Assembly: GCA_902762385.1 (NCBI GenBank)
Contig: CACWNQ010000001.1
Coordinates: forward strand, 434,001-498,000
Direction of reading: 5' to 3'
DNA from: an uncultured Bacteroidales bacterium
Lineage (GTDB): Bacteria > Bacteroidota > Bacteroidia > Bacteroidales > Muribaculaceae
DNA length: 64,000 nucleotides
Shown in pieces: positions 1 to 7,925 of the stretch (its first letter is position 1; every line of letters starts with the position of its first letter). Position numbers and translations under genes: made by a program. The notes under the pieces are model-generated. The model did no database searches. It saw only the letters and a program-made list of their open reading frames with translations, and had not been told where the DNA came from.

Positions 1-1796
1 GCAGGACAGTTGCGAGCGCAAGCTCCACAGCCTTTACACTTATCGGGGTTAACTGTGTAGGTCAAGAGTGCCTTACACTGTTTAGCACGGCAAGTGTGTT
101 GTTTAACGTGCTCCACATATTCATCATAGAAATTGTCGATAGTCGACAAAATAGGATTTGGCGAAGTCTGACCAAGTCCGCACAGTGCAGTATCCTTAAT
201 GGTTGCTGCAAGCGACTTCAGGTGATCGATGTCGTCCATAGTTCCCTTGCCCTCGGTAATGCGAGTCAAGATCTCAAGCATACGTTTGTTACCGATGCGG
301 CAAGGTGTACACTTACCACACGACTCACCAACGGTAAACTCAAGGTAGAACTTGGCAACCGATACCATACAGTCGTCCTCGTCCATAACAATCATACCAC
401 CCGAGCCCATCATAGAGCCAGCAGCTCCAAGACTCTCGTAGTCGATAGGTATATCAAGATGTTTCTCGGTCAAGCAACCTCCCGAAGGACCACCAGTTTG
501 AACAGCCTTGAACTTCTTGCCGTTCTTCACGCCACCACCAATGTCGTAGATAATCTCACGCAAGGTAGTTCCCATTGGAACCTCGATAAGACCAACATTA
601 TTAATCTTACCTGCAAGGGCAAATACTTTTGTTCCATTTGACTTCTCGGTACCGATTGAAGCAAACCAGTCGGCGCCCTTAGTAAGGATAATGGGAACGT
701 TGGCTAGAGTTTCAACGTTGTTAACATTGGTTGGGTAGCCCATATAACCACTCTCGGCAGGGAAAGGAGGCTTAAGGGTTGGCTCACCACGCTTGCCTTC
801 CATTGAGTGAATAAGAGCAGTCTCCTCACCACAAACGAATGCGCCAGCACCATAGCGAATCTCGATATCGAAATCAAAGTCACTACCCATGATTTGCTTG
901 CCAAGCATGCCATATTCACGAGCCTGCTCGATAGCAATTTTCAGGCGGTGTACGGCAAGTGGATACTCGGCACGAATGTAGATAAGGCCCTCGTTGGCGC
1001 CAATACAGTAGCCACACAGTGCCATAGCCTCAATTACTGAATGGGGGTCACCCTCCATGATTGAGCGATCCATGAATGCTCCAGGGTCGCCTTCATCAGC
1101 ATTACAAACTACATACTTGTGCTCAGCCTGATAGTTACGGGCAAAGCCCCACTTCATACCTGTTGGGAAACCTGCACCACCACGTCCACGGAGTCCCGAC
1201 TTCTTGATGATGTCGATAACCTCCTCTGGAGTCTGGTTCTGTAAAGCATTTGAAAGTGCTGCATAACCATCGCGTGCGATGTACTCGGCAATGTTCTCTG
1301 GATCGATAAAGCCGCAGTTACGCAAAGCAACACGCTTCTGCTTGCGGTAGAAGTCCATGTGCTTCGAGTCACTTACATGCTCTGAGGTCTTTGGGTCAAC
1401 ATAGAGCAAGCGCTCAACGCGACGACCACCAATCACGTGCTCTTTAACGATCTCATCGGCATCCTCAGGTTTTACCTGAGTGTAGAAAGTATTGTCAGGC
1501 ATCACCTTAACAATAGGGCCTTTCTCACAGAAGCCAAAGCAACCGGTTACAATCACATCAACCTTATTGGCAATGCCATTTGCTTCAATGGCTGCCTTGA
1601 GGTTCTCGACAATTTTCGCACTGCTTGAAGCTTTACAGCCGGTACCGCCGCAGCACAGCAACTCAATGTGCTCAGTGCCAACAGCCAATCCACAGCTCTT
1701 TTCACTCACAGCAGCATAGCTCAATTCACGAACGTTCAAGTTCGCTTGAGCCTTTTTCCTGAATTGAATCAAGTCTTCAAAGTTCAAGGTTTTCAC
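1..1796 (-). CDS. NuoF/HndC-type NADH-binding subunit of a bifurcating hydrogenase or NADH dehydrogenase (3' end off window)
   Basis: The flavin- and NAD(P)H-binding subunit of a soluble bifurcating [FeFe] hydrogenase or Nuo-like complex. Reading the minus strand from a GTG at 1794-1796 gives an N-terminal thioredoxin-like [2Fe-2S] domain (CCGGTGCKA, then TGCFGFC), a NuoF core with GRGGAGFPTGMKW and NADEGDPGAFMDR (FMN/NADH binding), and the ESCGKCTPCR cluster motif. A ferredoxin tail with CKGCGACARNCP reaches the window edge, so the C terminus is cut. The N-terminal fusion plus ferredoxin tail fits the HndC/HydB layout better than plain NuoF. A GTG start is inferred because the frame matches the family from MKTLNFEDL onward. 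A 7-bp repeat tract lies in its leader. The hydrogenase large subunit would be expected beyond position 1; this cannot be checked here. Confidence 0.88.
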   Translation of the reverse strand, partial: MKTLNFEDLIQFRKKAQANLNVRELSYAAVSEKSCGLAVGTEHIELLCCGGTGCKASSSAKIVENLKAAIEANGIANKVDVIVTGCFGFCEKGPIVKVMPDNTFYTQVKPEDADEIVKEHVIGGRRVERLLYVDPKTSEHVSDSKHMDFYRKQKRVALRNCGFIDPENIAEYIARDGYAALSNALQNQTPEEVIDIIKKSGLRGRGGAGFPTGMKWGFARNYQAEHKYVVCNADEGDPGAFMDRSIMEGDPHSVIEAMALCGYCIGANEGLIYIRAEYPLAVHRLKIAIEQAREYGMLGKQIMGSDFDFDIEIRYGAGAFVCGEETALIHSMEGKRGEPTLKPPFPAESGYMGYPTNVNNVETLANVPIILTKGADWFASIGTEKSNGTKVFALAGKINNVGLIEVPMGTTLREIIYDIGGGVKNGKKFKAVQTGGPSGGCLTEKHLDIPIDYESLGAAGSMMGSGGMIVMDEDDCMVSVAKFYLEFTVGESCGKCTPCRIGNKRMLEILTRITEGKGTMDDIDHLKSLAATIKDTALCGLGQTSPNPILSTIDNFYDEYVEHVKQHTCRAKQCKALLTYTVNPDKCKGCGACARNCP

Positions 1797-1811
1797 TGGG
1801 TAAATTGTTGT

Positions 1812-1834
1812 TTTAGTTATTAGTTATTAGTTGA
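1812..1834. repeat. Heptanucleotide tract (TAGTTAT units)
   Basis: About three 7-bp units, AGTTATT-AGTTATT-AGTTGAA, read as AACTAAT on the minus strand, immediately upstream of the NuoF-like start. Similar 7-bp-period tracts occur upstream of ackA and between rho and cas3. The rest of the 300-bp gap 1797-2096 is AT-rich and holds only this tract and the promoter at 2021-2051. Confidence 0.6.
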
Positions 1835-2020
1835 AATTTATTAATTTTTCTTTATTTTGCTACCACAAAAGGTAGTTGGTAAAAAAAGTTCCACAAAATT
1901 ACGTACATTATTTTAATATATTATAAAAGTATAATAAAAGAATATTGTGTTTTAACAACTTTTTAGTATTACTCATATCATGCATTCCCACAACTGATAA
2001 CAAATCATTGTGATAAATAT

Positions 2021-2051
2021 TTTGATATTTCTTAAACTTGCTGTAAATTTG
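2021..2051 (+). promoter_or_regulatory. Bacteroidetes-type promoter of the polysaccharide export gene
   Basis: TTTG (2021-2024), a 19-bp spacer, then TAAATTTG (2044-2051) match the Bacteroides -33/-7 consensus TTTG-N19-21-TAnnTTTG. The expected transcript would have a leader of about 40 nt before the ATG at 2097. Confidence 0.7.
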
Positions 2052-2096
2052 CAACCGAATATATGCCAATGACATTAATTTAAACTAAAATAGACT

Positions 2097-2906
2097 ATGA
2101 AATCAAAACTATTCCTATTAATTTTGGTTGCGGCAGCACTTATGACCAGCTGCAACACTCAGAAGGACATTCCCTACATGATTGGTGCCAACGAGCTCCC
2201 TCCCGAAGTGCTACAATCGGCAGCCAAAGCGAATGATCCTGTTGTTATGCCTGGCGACATGCTTCAAATCAACGTAATCAGCCGTAATGCCGAGGCTGTT
2301 AAACCTTTCAACAAAATAGATTATGTCTCTAAGCTAGGAAGCAACAGTAACATTGGTAATAATGGTGAAAACTCAATGTATTATTACCTCGTAGACGCCA
2401 ACGGCAACATCGAGTATCCTTATCTTGGAACTCTGCACATCGGAGGCATGAGCAAAAGTGCTGTTGAGAACCACATCGCCTCGCTCATATATCCACGCTA
2501 TCTCACCGAGAGGCCTGGTGTTGAGGTGCGTTTCCAGAACTTCAGAGTCTATATACTAGGCGAAGTAAAGAGCCCTGGCGAAATCAAGGCTACTAACGGA
2601 CGCCTCAACTTGCTCGAGGCTATTGCCATGGCTGGTGACCTGACTATTCAAGGTCGTCGTGACAATGTGATGATCGTGCGCACCAACAGCGACGGTAGCC
2701 GCTCAATTCAGACTGTAAACATGAACGATAAAAACATGATCATCTCTCCAAGCTTTAACTTGCAGCAGAATGACATCATCTATGTTGAGCCCAATAGCTC
2801 TAAAGCCCGTTCATCTTGGAATGTTCCTCCCGCATTATCGTTAGGTATGTCATCCGTAGGTACGCTTATCTCAATCGCTACATTAATCATCACCCTAACC
2901 AAGTAA
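2097..2906 (+). CDS. Polysaccharide export lipoprotein (Wza/BexD-like)
   Basis: Outer-membrane polysaccharide export protein. The first 19 residues form a lipoprotein signal ending in the lipobox LMTSC (Cys19). A poly-export domain follows (about 45-145, including VMPGDMLQINV), then an SLBB-type domain (about 150-215, VYILGEVKSPGEI...NLLEAIAMAGD), and a C-terminal hydrophobic segment (about 248-268) that could cross the outer membrane as in Wza. Length (269 aa) is normal for the Bacteroidetes form. The usual partner, a Wzc-type chain-length tyrosine kinase, is absent: the next gene is convergent trpB and a strong terminator follows. It is therefore an orphan or stand-alone export gene. The exported polymer cannot be told from the sequence. 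Confidence 0.85.
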   Translation: MKSKLFLLILVAAALMTSCNTQKDIPYMIGANELPPEVLQSAAKANDPVVMPGDMLQINVISRNAEAVKPFNKIDYVSKLGSNSNIGNNGENSMYYYLVDANGNIEYPYLGTLHIGGMSKSAVENHIASLIYPRYLTERPGVEVRFQNFRVYILGEVKSPGEIKATNGRLNLLEAIAMAGDLTIQGRRDNVMIVRTNSDGSRSIQTVNMNDKNMIISPSFNLQQNDIIYVEPNSSKARSSWNVPPALSLGMSSVGTLISIATLIITLTK

Positions 2907-2930
2907 CATAAGTTACCTCATAACACATAA

Positions 2931-2968
2931 TCAGTGCCGCCTCTAGCTTGAGACGGCACTGAATTTTT
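2931..2968 (+). terminator. Intrinsic terminator
   Basis: Nine-base stem TCAGTGCCG (2931-2939) with CGGCACTGA (2954-2962), followed by ATTTTTAATT. It ends the export gene transcript and lies between convergent genes. Confidence 0.75.
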
Positions 2969-2989
2969 AATTCACTATATATCACAAAT

Positions 2990-4354
2990 TCATAAGATTT
3001 TCTCAAGATCTTTTGTTGACTGAGCAATCTCCTCGGCAGTAACCTCATAATTTGCAAGATCATTGGCGAAATATCTGTCATAAGCTGCCATATCAATAAG
3101 GCCATGCCCCGATAGATTGAAGAGTATTGTTTTCTTCTCACCCGTAATCTTGCATTTCAATGCCTCATTAATAGTTGCCGCAATAGCATGCGACGATTCA
3201 GGAGCCGGGATTATGCCCTCGCTTCGAGCAAACATTGTCGCAGCCTTAAATGAATCGAGTTGCTGAATATCAACCGCCTCAATTAGGTTGTCATGCTTGA
3301 GTTGGCTGATTATCGCGCCACCTCCATGATACCTTAGGCCACCTGCATGTATATTAGCTGGCTGGAAATTGTGACCCAATGTAAACATAGGAATAAGAGG
3401 TGTATAACCGGCCTCATCGCCAAAGTCATACTGGAACACTCCTCGTGTCAATTTCGGGCACGATGCTGGTTCGGCAGCAACAAAGCGAGTCACCCCATTT
3501 TCCCCGTTAAGCTTGTGGCGCAAGAACGGAAACGCTAGGCCAGAGAAATTGCTACCACCACCGAAGCAGGCCACCACCACATCGGGATACTCACCAGCCA
3601 TTTCCATCTGTTTCTCAGCCTCAAGACCAATAACTGTCTGATGCAAAGCCACATGATTCAACACCGACCCAAGCACATATTTGCAGTTAGGAGTACTCAT
3701 CGCCAACTCCACAGCCTCACTAATTGCAGTTCCTAGCGAGCCCTGATGGTTGGGATGATAAGTTATGATTTTACGGCCAGCCTTGGTCGACATACTGGGC
3801 GACGAAATCACCTCGGCGCCATAGGTCTGCATCATCGAACGGCGATATGGCTTCTGATTATATGAAATCTTAACCATATACACAGCCAACTCCAAACCAA
3901 AGTGCTTAGCAGCAAGTGACAAAGCAGCTCCCCACTGGCCAGCGCCTGTCTCGGTAGTAATATTGGTCACTCCCTCTTGCTTGCAGTAGTAAGCCTGAGC
4001 AATTGCCGAATTAAGCTTATGCGACCCCACTGGGCTTACGCTCTCGTTCTTGAAATATATATGTGCCGGAGTATCAAGCAGTTTTTCTAGACCTGTAGCG
4101 CGAACCAGTGGCGTCGGGCGCCATATGCGGTACATATCCCTTACCTCATCGGGAATCTCAATCCATCGGTCAGTGGTGTTCAATTCCTGCTGCGATGCGG
4201 CTTTTGAAAAGATTGGATACAAGTCCTCGGCCTTAAGCGGTTGCTTTGTTGCCGGATGAATTAGTGGTAATGGCTTATTGGCCATGTCGGGGATAATGTT
4301 ATACCATGCTTGTGGTATTTGCCCCTCTTGCAATAAATACTTTTTTGATTCCAT
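2990..4354 (-). CDS. trpB: TrpB2-type tryptophan synthase beta chain
   Basis: PLP enzyme joining indole and serine to tryptophan. The start at 4354 (MESKKYLLQEGQ) was chosen over a longer frame because the family begins here; this gives 454 aa, the usual TrpB2 length. Visible motifs are the PLP lysine in GSHKLNSAIAQ, the glycine-rich phosphate loop FGGGSNFSG, and TETGAGQWG. The long form with an N-terminal extension (IPDMANKPLPLIHP) is the TrpB2 subfamily, which often stands apart from trpA and salvages free indole. No other trp gene is near, in line with that. A -7-like box lies about 36 nt upstream. Confidence 0.92.
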   Translation of the reverse strand: MESKKYLLQEGQIPQAWYNIIPDMANKPLPLIHPATKQPLKAEDLYPIFSKAASQQELNTTDRWIEIPDEVRDMYRIWRPTPLVRATGLEKLLDTPAHIYFKNESVSPVGSHKLNSAIAQAYYCKQEGVTNITTETGAGQWGAALSLAAKHFGLELAVYMVKISYNQKPYRRSMMQTYGAEVISSPSMSTKAGRKIITYHPNHQGSLGTAISEAVELAMSTPNCKYVLGSVLNHVALHQTVIGLEAEKQMEMAGEYPDVVVACFGGGSNFSGLAFPFLRHKLNGENGVTRFVAAEPASCPKLTRGVFQYDFGDEAGYTPLIPMFTLGHNFQPANIHAGGLRYHGGGAIISQLKHDNLIEAVDIQQLDSFKAATMFARSEGIIPAPESSHAIAATINEALKCKITGEKKTILFNLSGHGLIDMAAYDRYFANDLANYEVTAEEIAQSTKDLEKIL

Positions 4355-4390
4355 AAATGTATTTTTATTCTCATATTCTGATAGATTGTG

Positions 4391-4398
4391 CAAAGATA
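4391..4398 (-). promoter_or_regulatory. Candidate -7 box for trpB
   Basis: On the minus strand TATCTTTG fits TAnnTTTG and lies 36 nt upstream of the chosen trpB start. No clear -33 TTTG is seen at 19-21 bp, so the call is tentative. Confidence 0.4.
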
Positions 4399-4554
4399 TG
4401 CAATATATTTGGATATTTAAGCATTTTTGGCAACTATTTTGCTCACAAAAGTATTTCAAGCAATGCAAACCTTTCACTCCTTTTCACATGAAAGTAAACA
4501 TAATCAGGCAAGTAAGTATACGAAACAAATTCCAACAAAAGTTATCAACAATAG

Positions 4555-4585
4555 TTGTCCATTTTGCTTAAAAGTCGTAACTTTG
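4555..4585 (+). promoter_or_regulatory. Promoter of the HU-SPOR gene, abutting the start codon
   Basis: TTG (4555-4557), a 20-bp spacer and TAACTTTG (4578-4585) match the Bacteroidetes consensus. The ATG begins at 4590, only 4 nt after the -7 box, so the start site of transcription should fall at or next to the start codon. Confidence 0.65.
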
Positions 4586-4589
4586 CACT

Positions 4590-5585
4590 ATGATTTCAAT
4601 AACACAGCACATAGAGTACCTAATGATTTTCCACGACTGTGTCGTGGTTCCAGGATGGGGTGCGCTCATTGCTAATCATTCTTCGGCAACTGTCGATGGG
4701 GCATCTTTCAACAGGCCTTCTAGGACTATTGTCTTCAATGCTTCCATCAATCACAATGACGGATTGCTTGCTAACTCGTTGATGCGTCGGCACGACCTCA
4801 ACTACACTCAAGCCTGCAACATCATCGCCTCAAATGTCACTACTTTTCAGCGACATTTAGCCAATGGTGATGAACTGGCATTCGGTCATCTAGGATATTT
4901 CAAGCTCAACGCCAACAAGAGACTGGAGTTCACACCCATGACCCAGAAAAGCGCTTGCGATGAGTTCTTCGGATTATCCAGCATCAACCTCAATGCCATC
5001 AGCGACAATGAGACCGAGGTCGACAACATTGCTCCCAGCATCTCGATTGGTTGGAAAGATCGCATGAAGGTTGCTGCCTCGATTGCCACTATTGTTGGTG
5101 TAGGGCTTCTGCTTTCAACTCCTGTCATTATCGACAAGTCTACTCAGTCGGCAAGTCTCAACGTCGTTGAGATTAAGACTGGCGACGCCAAGGTCAGCAA
5201 TCATGCCGTTACGGTCAAGCCTGTTAGCAAGACCAAGAAGGCCGACAACCAGATCACTGTGATTACTGAGCAAAATGAGAAGCAATCAAAGCCATCAACA
5301 ACCACTGTTGCCCAGGCATCCGAGGCCATCGACCATGAGGTTTCTCCCTACAATGAGTCAATGCCTAGCAAGGGAGCTTTCTTCCTGGTAATCAACTCTT
5401 GCTCTACATCACAGCAAGCTGCTAAAATGTCGCAGTACTACTCACGACAAGGCATGAAAACCAAGGTTGTGGCAAGGGGTGGATATCACCACCTTGTTGT
5501 AGCGCAGAGCAACAGCCGGCAGGAATTGGTGAAAATCAAGAAATCTCTGCCCCAGCAGTACAAGAATGCTTGGGTTTGCAATTAG
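4590..5585 (+). CDS. HU-CCDC81 and SPOR domain membrane protein
   Basis: Cell envelope protein joining a cytoplasmic HU-like (CCDC81-type) domain to a periplasmic SPOR domain, which binds denuded septal peptidoglycan in other bacteria. Residues 1-130 show the family opening QHIEYLMIFHDCVVVPGWGALI and the NDGLLANSLM segment. A single transmembrane helix follows at about 168-190 (VAASIATIVGVGLLLSTPVII), then a Ser/Thr/Lys-rich linker, then SPOR at about 255-331 (FFLVINSCSTSQQAAKMSQYY ... LVVAQSNSRQE). The first Met is supported because the family motif starts within ten residues of it. A role in division or in DNA-envelope tethering is inference. Confidence 0.82.
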   Translation: MISITQHIEYLMIFHDCVVVPGWGALIANHSSATVDGASFNRPSRTIVFNASINHNDGLLANSLMRRHDLNYTQACNIIASNVTTFQRHLANGDELAFGHLGYFKLNANKRLEFTPMTQKSACDEFFGLSSINLNAISDNETEVDNIAPSISIGWKDRMKVAASIATIVGVGLLLSTPVIIDKSTQSASLNVVEIKTGDAKVSNHAVTVKPVSKTKKADNQITVITEQNEKQSKPSTTTVAQASEAIDHEVSPYNESMPSKGAFFLVINSCSTSQQAAKMSQYYSRQGMKTKVVARGGYHHLVVAQSNSRQELVKIKKSLPQQYKNAWVCN

Positions 5586-5609
5586 AGATTTGTACTTTAT
5601 GGAAATGAG

Positions 5610-5641
5610 AATGGCACATGTTTTCAGCATGTGCCATTTTT
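5610..5641 (+). terminator. Intrinsic terminator
   Basis: Perfect 11-bp stem AATGGCACATG / CATGTGCCATT (about 5610-5620 and 5628-5638) with a 7-nt loop and a T-rich tail. It lies between the convergent SPOR gene and the His-rich lipoprotein gene. Confidence 0.82.
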
Positions 5642-5642
5642 A

Positions 5643-5861
5643 TTAGTGGTGACCTGGATGATGTCCATGGTGTTGATGTCCACCCGGGTGATGTCCGCCA
5701 GGATGATGTGGTGGTGGCGGCGGTGGTACAGGACGTCCACTATAATAGGGATAATCATAGTAGTAATAATCATCATACCAATATGGGCTGCACGAACTAA
5801 CTGCTACCGATGCCACAATCGAGAGCAGTACAGCCAGCAACAATGTTTTTCTCTTCTTCAT
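5643..5861 (-). CDS. Small His/Pro/Gly-rich lipoprotein, unknown function
   Basis: 72 aa. Residues 1-24 are a lipoprotein signal (MKKRKTLLLAVLL...) with lipobox VSSC. A Tyr/Asp run follows (WYDDYYYYDYPYY), then PVPPPPPP, and a tail of HHPGG-type repeats holding about twelve His. The His-rich tail suggests metal binding at the cell surface or periplasmic face, but no known family was recognised and function is not assigned. The frame is supported by the good signal peptide and the lack of any competing gene. The 140 bp upstream (5862-6000) hold no clear consensus promoter. Confidence 0.6.
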   Translation of the reverse strand: MKKRKTLLLAVLLSIVASVAVSSCSPYWYDDYYYYDYPYYSGRPVPPPPPPHHPGGHHPGGHQHHGHHPGHH

Positions 5862-6000
5862 CTCTTAAAAACCGTTAGAGTTAATAAATTCACTTATTTA
5901 CCTCTTCTGACTACCCAAAACGGCAAAAGTTTACCTCTCCATATCGCTTTCGCAACATGAAATAGATGAATCTTCTGTTTTTATCGATAAAATAGCAGGA

Positions 6001-6474
6001 TTATTGCCCTATGCAATGCCTTACATCAAGCACAAAGCATCGCAACTCCTCTTCTCCCGAGAATGCGCCAAGCGGAATGGCAAGGAATGTGTAGCTGTTC
6101 TTTTTCATGCGTATTACCATGCAGTTTTTCAAGGCTGTAGTGCTTGCAATCTCTTGCCACGCGACAAGGTGTTGGCGCATCTTGTCGCTAGTGAAATCAA
6201 GTTGCAGGCCCTCATCGGTAATGGTCACCGTTTTCTCCAGTATCGACCATCTCGACTCCTGCGTGAGCGCGTAATAATACGCTAGTGGCATCGAGATGAT
6301 AACCATAGCCATGGCCACGATTAGGGCTACATAGGCAAATCGCGTGTCGACTGCTATGAGTGCCAAGCACACAACCACAGGCAGCAGCAACAGCCACCAG
6401 CGCCGGGCAAAGTACAGCCTATAAAGTATCGACATGTAGGTGCCCGAGGATATAGAACACTCCTTGATTACCAC
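6001..6474 (-). CDS. Small YcxB-like membrane protein
   Basis: 157 aa. Two transmembrane helices lie at about residues 24-42 (WWLLLLPVVVCLALIAV) and 46-68, then a soluble domain of about 85 residues. Its pattern EKTVTITDEGLQLDFTSDKMRQHLVAWQEI...VIRMKKNSYTFLAIPLGAFSGEEE resembles the YcxB-like C-terminal domain, a widespread family without known biochemical role. It overlaps the end of the C45 hydrolase gene by a few bases (6468-6474), so the two are probably co-translated. The exact start (6474 or the Met at residue 14) is not fixed. Confidence 0.6.
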   Translation of the reverse strand: MVIKECSISSGTYMSILYRLYFARRWWLLLLPVVVCLALIAVDTRFAYVALIVAMAMVIISMPLAYYYALTQESRWSILEKTVTITDEGLQLDFTSDKMRQHLVAWQEIASTTALKNCMVIRMKKNSYTFLAIPLGAFSGEEELRCFVLDVRHCIGQ

Positions 6475-7607
6475 ACCCTAGTTTTTAGCAACACTCCCAT
6501 CTTAATCTTATCACGCGCTTCTTTCTCGCGTTCATACATCTCCATATTTTTCTTCACCAGTTGCTGGCAGTAGCCTGTGCCCTCGTTGTTATACAGCTTG
6601 CTCAGGTTCAGGTAATGCTGGCCGTTTCCACGCTCAATCGAGAACACCTCGGCCTTACGGGCTTTTACGATGTCGCACTGAGGGCTATGATTGTCGGCGC
6701 CAGTGCCTTTAAGCACCTCAGGCACTCCACCTGCCACGCCAAGACGGGCGGCAAACGTGTCGGCACAGGGGGGATAGCCCAGTGCAATCCACATTGTGGT
6801 GAGTTCTGCTGGCTCGTCCTTTGCAACACCCTCTATCACTATCGATGCCGTCGAGCTGCGTCGGGGTATGAAGTCCTGGTCAACAAGCCACTCCTCGCCG
6901 CTATGGGTGAAGTCTTTGCCTATAAGGCTATGATAGAAGGTGCGCGAGAATTGCTCCGTGAACATCCATGGTTCAAAGTCGCCTGCTTCAATGTGAGGGC
7001 CAAGCAAGTGTGTCGCGTTGCCATAGCGCACATAGCCCATGCCATCGTCCTCACGGCCACTGTGAGAGTAATTGGTGCGTATTAGCACACCTTCAGGAGC
7101 AGCGGTAAGGTCATATTTCTTATAAGTGTAGTTGCCAGTCTCGAAATAGGCACCATTGCCTTTGGCATCTATCACGCCGAAGTTGGCCTCCACGCCCAGT
7201 GGTTTGGGCAGCGTCTTGAGCAAATACTCAAAGTCATCGACCGTAACGCAACGCTCCAGCGCGAGCTTCATCACCACGCCTTCACGGTCCATCTCGCTCT
7301 CGGGCACATCATCTTTATTAAGATTATAGGATGCGGTGTTCATGATGGCAAAGCCTTTTTCGTTGAAGCCAGTCCAAGCTGCCGTGTCGGCAGGATCGGT
7401 TGCGTCAAATATCGCCACAAACTCATAGCATCCGTCGTGAGCCTTGATGAGTTCAACACGGTTATCAGCGCAGCCGGTGTCGCGGTGCTTCCACAACAAT
7501 GGGCGGCCCGAAGCTGTCTTTTTACCTGAGATTATTGCCGATGTGCAAGCCATTGCGCCTAGGCCGCTGGCGAGCAGCAACATTATTATTAGTACCTGCT
7601 TTTTCAT
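6468..7607 (-). CDS. C45/choloylglycine-hydrolase-like Ntn hydrolase, secreted
   Basis: Predicted linear-amide C-N hydrolase of the Ntn superfamily. The start at 7607 (MKKQVLIIMLLLASG) gives a clean signal peptide and 379 aa. After the signal the sequence continues GAMACTSAIISG: Cys22 would become the N-terminal nucleophile on cleavage, as in the choloylglycine hydrolase/C45 families. WKHRDTG carries the usual Arg-Asp pair, and GFNEKGFAIMNTASYN matches the second conserved block. Substrate is unknown: bile salts, acyl-amines or peptides are all possible, and the resemblance is not close enough to call bile salt hydrolase. It is first in a two-gene unit with the YcxB-like gene, behind a consensus promoter. 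Confidence 0.75.
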   Translation of the reverse strand: MKKQVLIIMLLLASGLGAMACTSAIISGKKTASGRPLLWKHRDTGCADNRVELIKAHDGCYEFVAIFDATDPADTAAWTGFNEKGFAIMNTASYNLNKDDVPESEMDREGVVMKLALERCVTVDDFEYLLKTLPKPLGVEANFGVIDAKGNGAYFETGNYTYKKYDLTAAPEGVLIRTNYSHSGREDDGMGYVRYGNATHLLGPHIEAGDFEPWMFTEQFSRTFYHSLIGKDFTHSGEEWLVDQDFIPRRSSTASIVIEGVAKDEPAELTTMWIALGYPPCADTFAARLGVAGGVPEVLKGTGADNHSPQCDIVKARKAEVFSIERGNGQHYLNLSKLYNNEGTGYCQQLVKKNMEMYEREKEARDKIKMGVLLKTRVW

Positions 7608-7629
7608 GATTTCGTTGAATTTATTGCCC

Positions 7630-7661
7630 CAAAGATAATACAATTTCACTTTGCCGACAAA
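7630..7661 (-). promoter_or_regulatory. Promoter of the C45 hydrolase gene
   Basis: On the minus strand TTTG (7658-7661), a 20-bp spacer and TATCTTTG (7630-7637) fit the Bacteroidetes consensus, 23 nt before the ATG at 7607. It sits next to the oppositely directed rho promoter. Confidence 0.7.
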
Positions 7662-7665
7662 AAAT

Positions 7666-7696
7666 TTTGCCATTTAAAATTAAATTACTACCTTTG
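7666..7696 (+). promoter_or_regulatory. Promoter of rho with a long leader
   Basis: TTTG (7666-7669), 19 bp, TACCTTTG (7689-7696). The rho ATG is at 7926, giving a leader of roughly 225 nt. The leader holds a small hairpin TGCCAT-TTC-ATGGCA (7720-7734) and the palindrome TGCATTAATGCA. Apart from these and the two promoters, nothing else is seen in the 318-bp gap 7608-7925. Confidence 0.65.
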
Positions 7697-7925
7697 CACT
7701 TGAATTATGCGCAGTCCATTGCCATTTCATGGCATTATGACCCTATGTAAACACATTCTGTGCATTTCCCTATTTTTTAATTTAATTCTATTTTTATCTC
7801 GATAATCCATTTTCACCGAGTGTTGCAGCATTGTTAAGTTGTGCATTAATGCATGCTTTGATTAGAGTAAATGATGTGATTAGCTGCTTTCACACTTGTG
7901 ATATTCATGATTATTTTTCAAGCTT

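Noticed and set aside
96-1719. Several plus-strand frames opposite the NuoF-like gene
   Set aside because: They lack family motifs and run antisense to a gene with unmistakable NuoF motifs on the minus strand.
6468-7607. Calling the C45-like hydrolase a bile salt hydrolase
   Set aside because: Only the general Ntn/C45 pattern is visible, and the protein carries a signal peptide; substrate-specific residues could not be matched.
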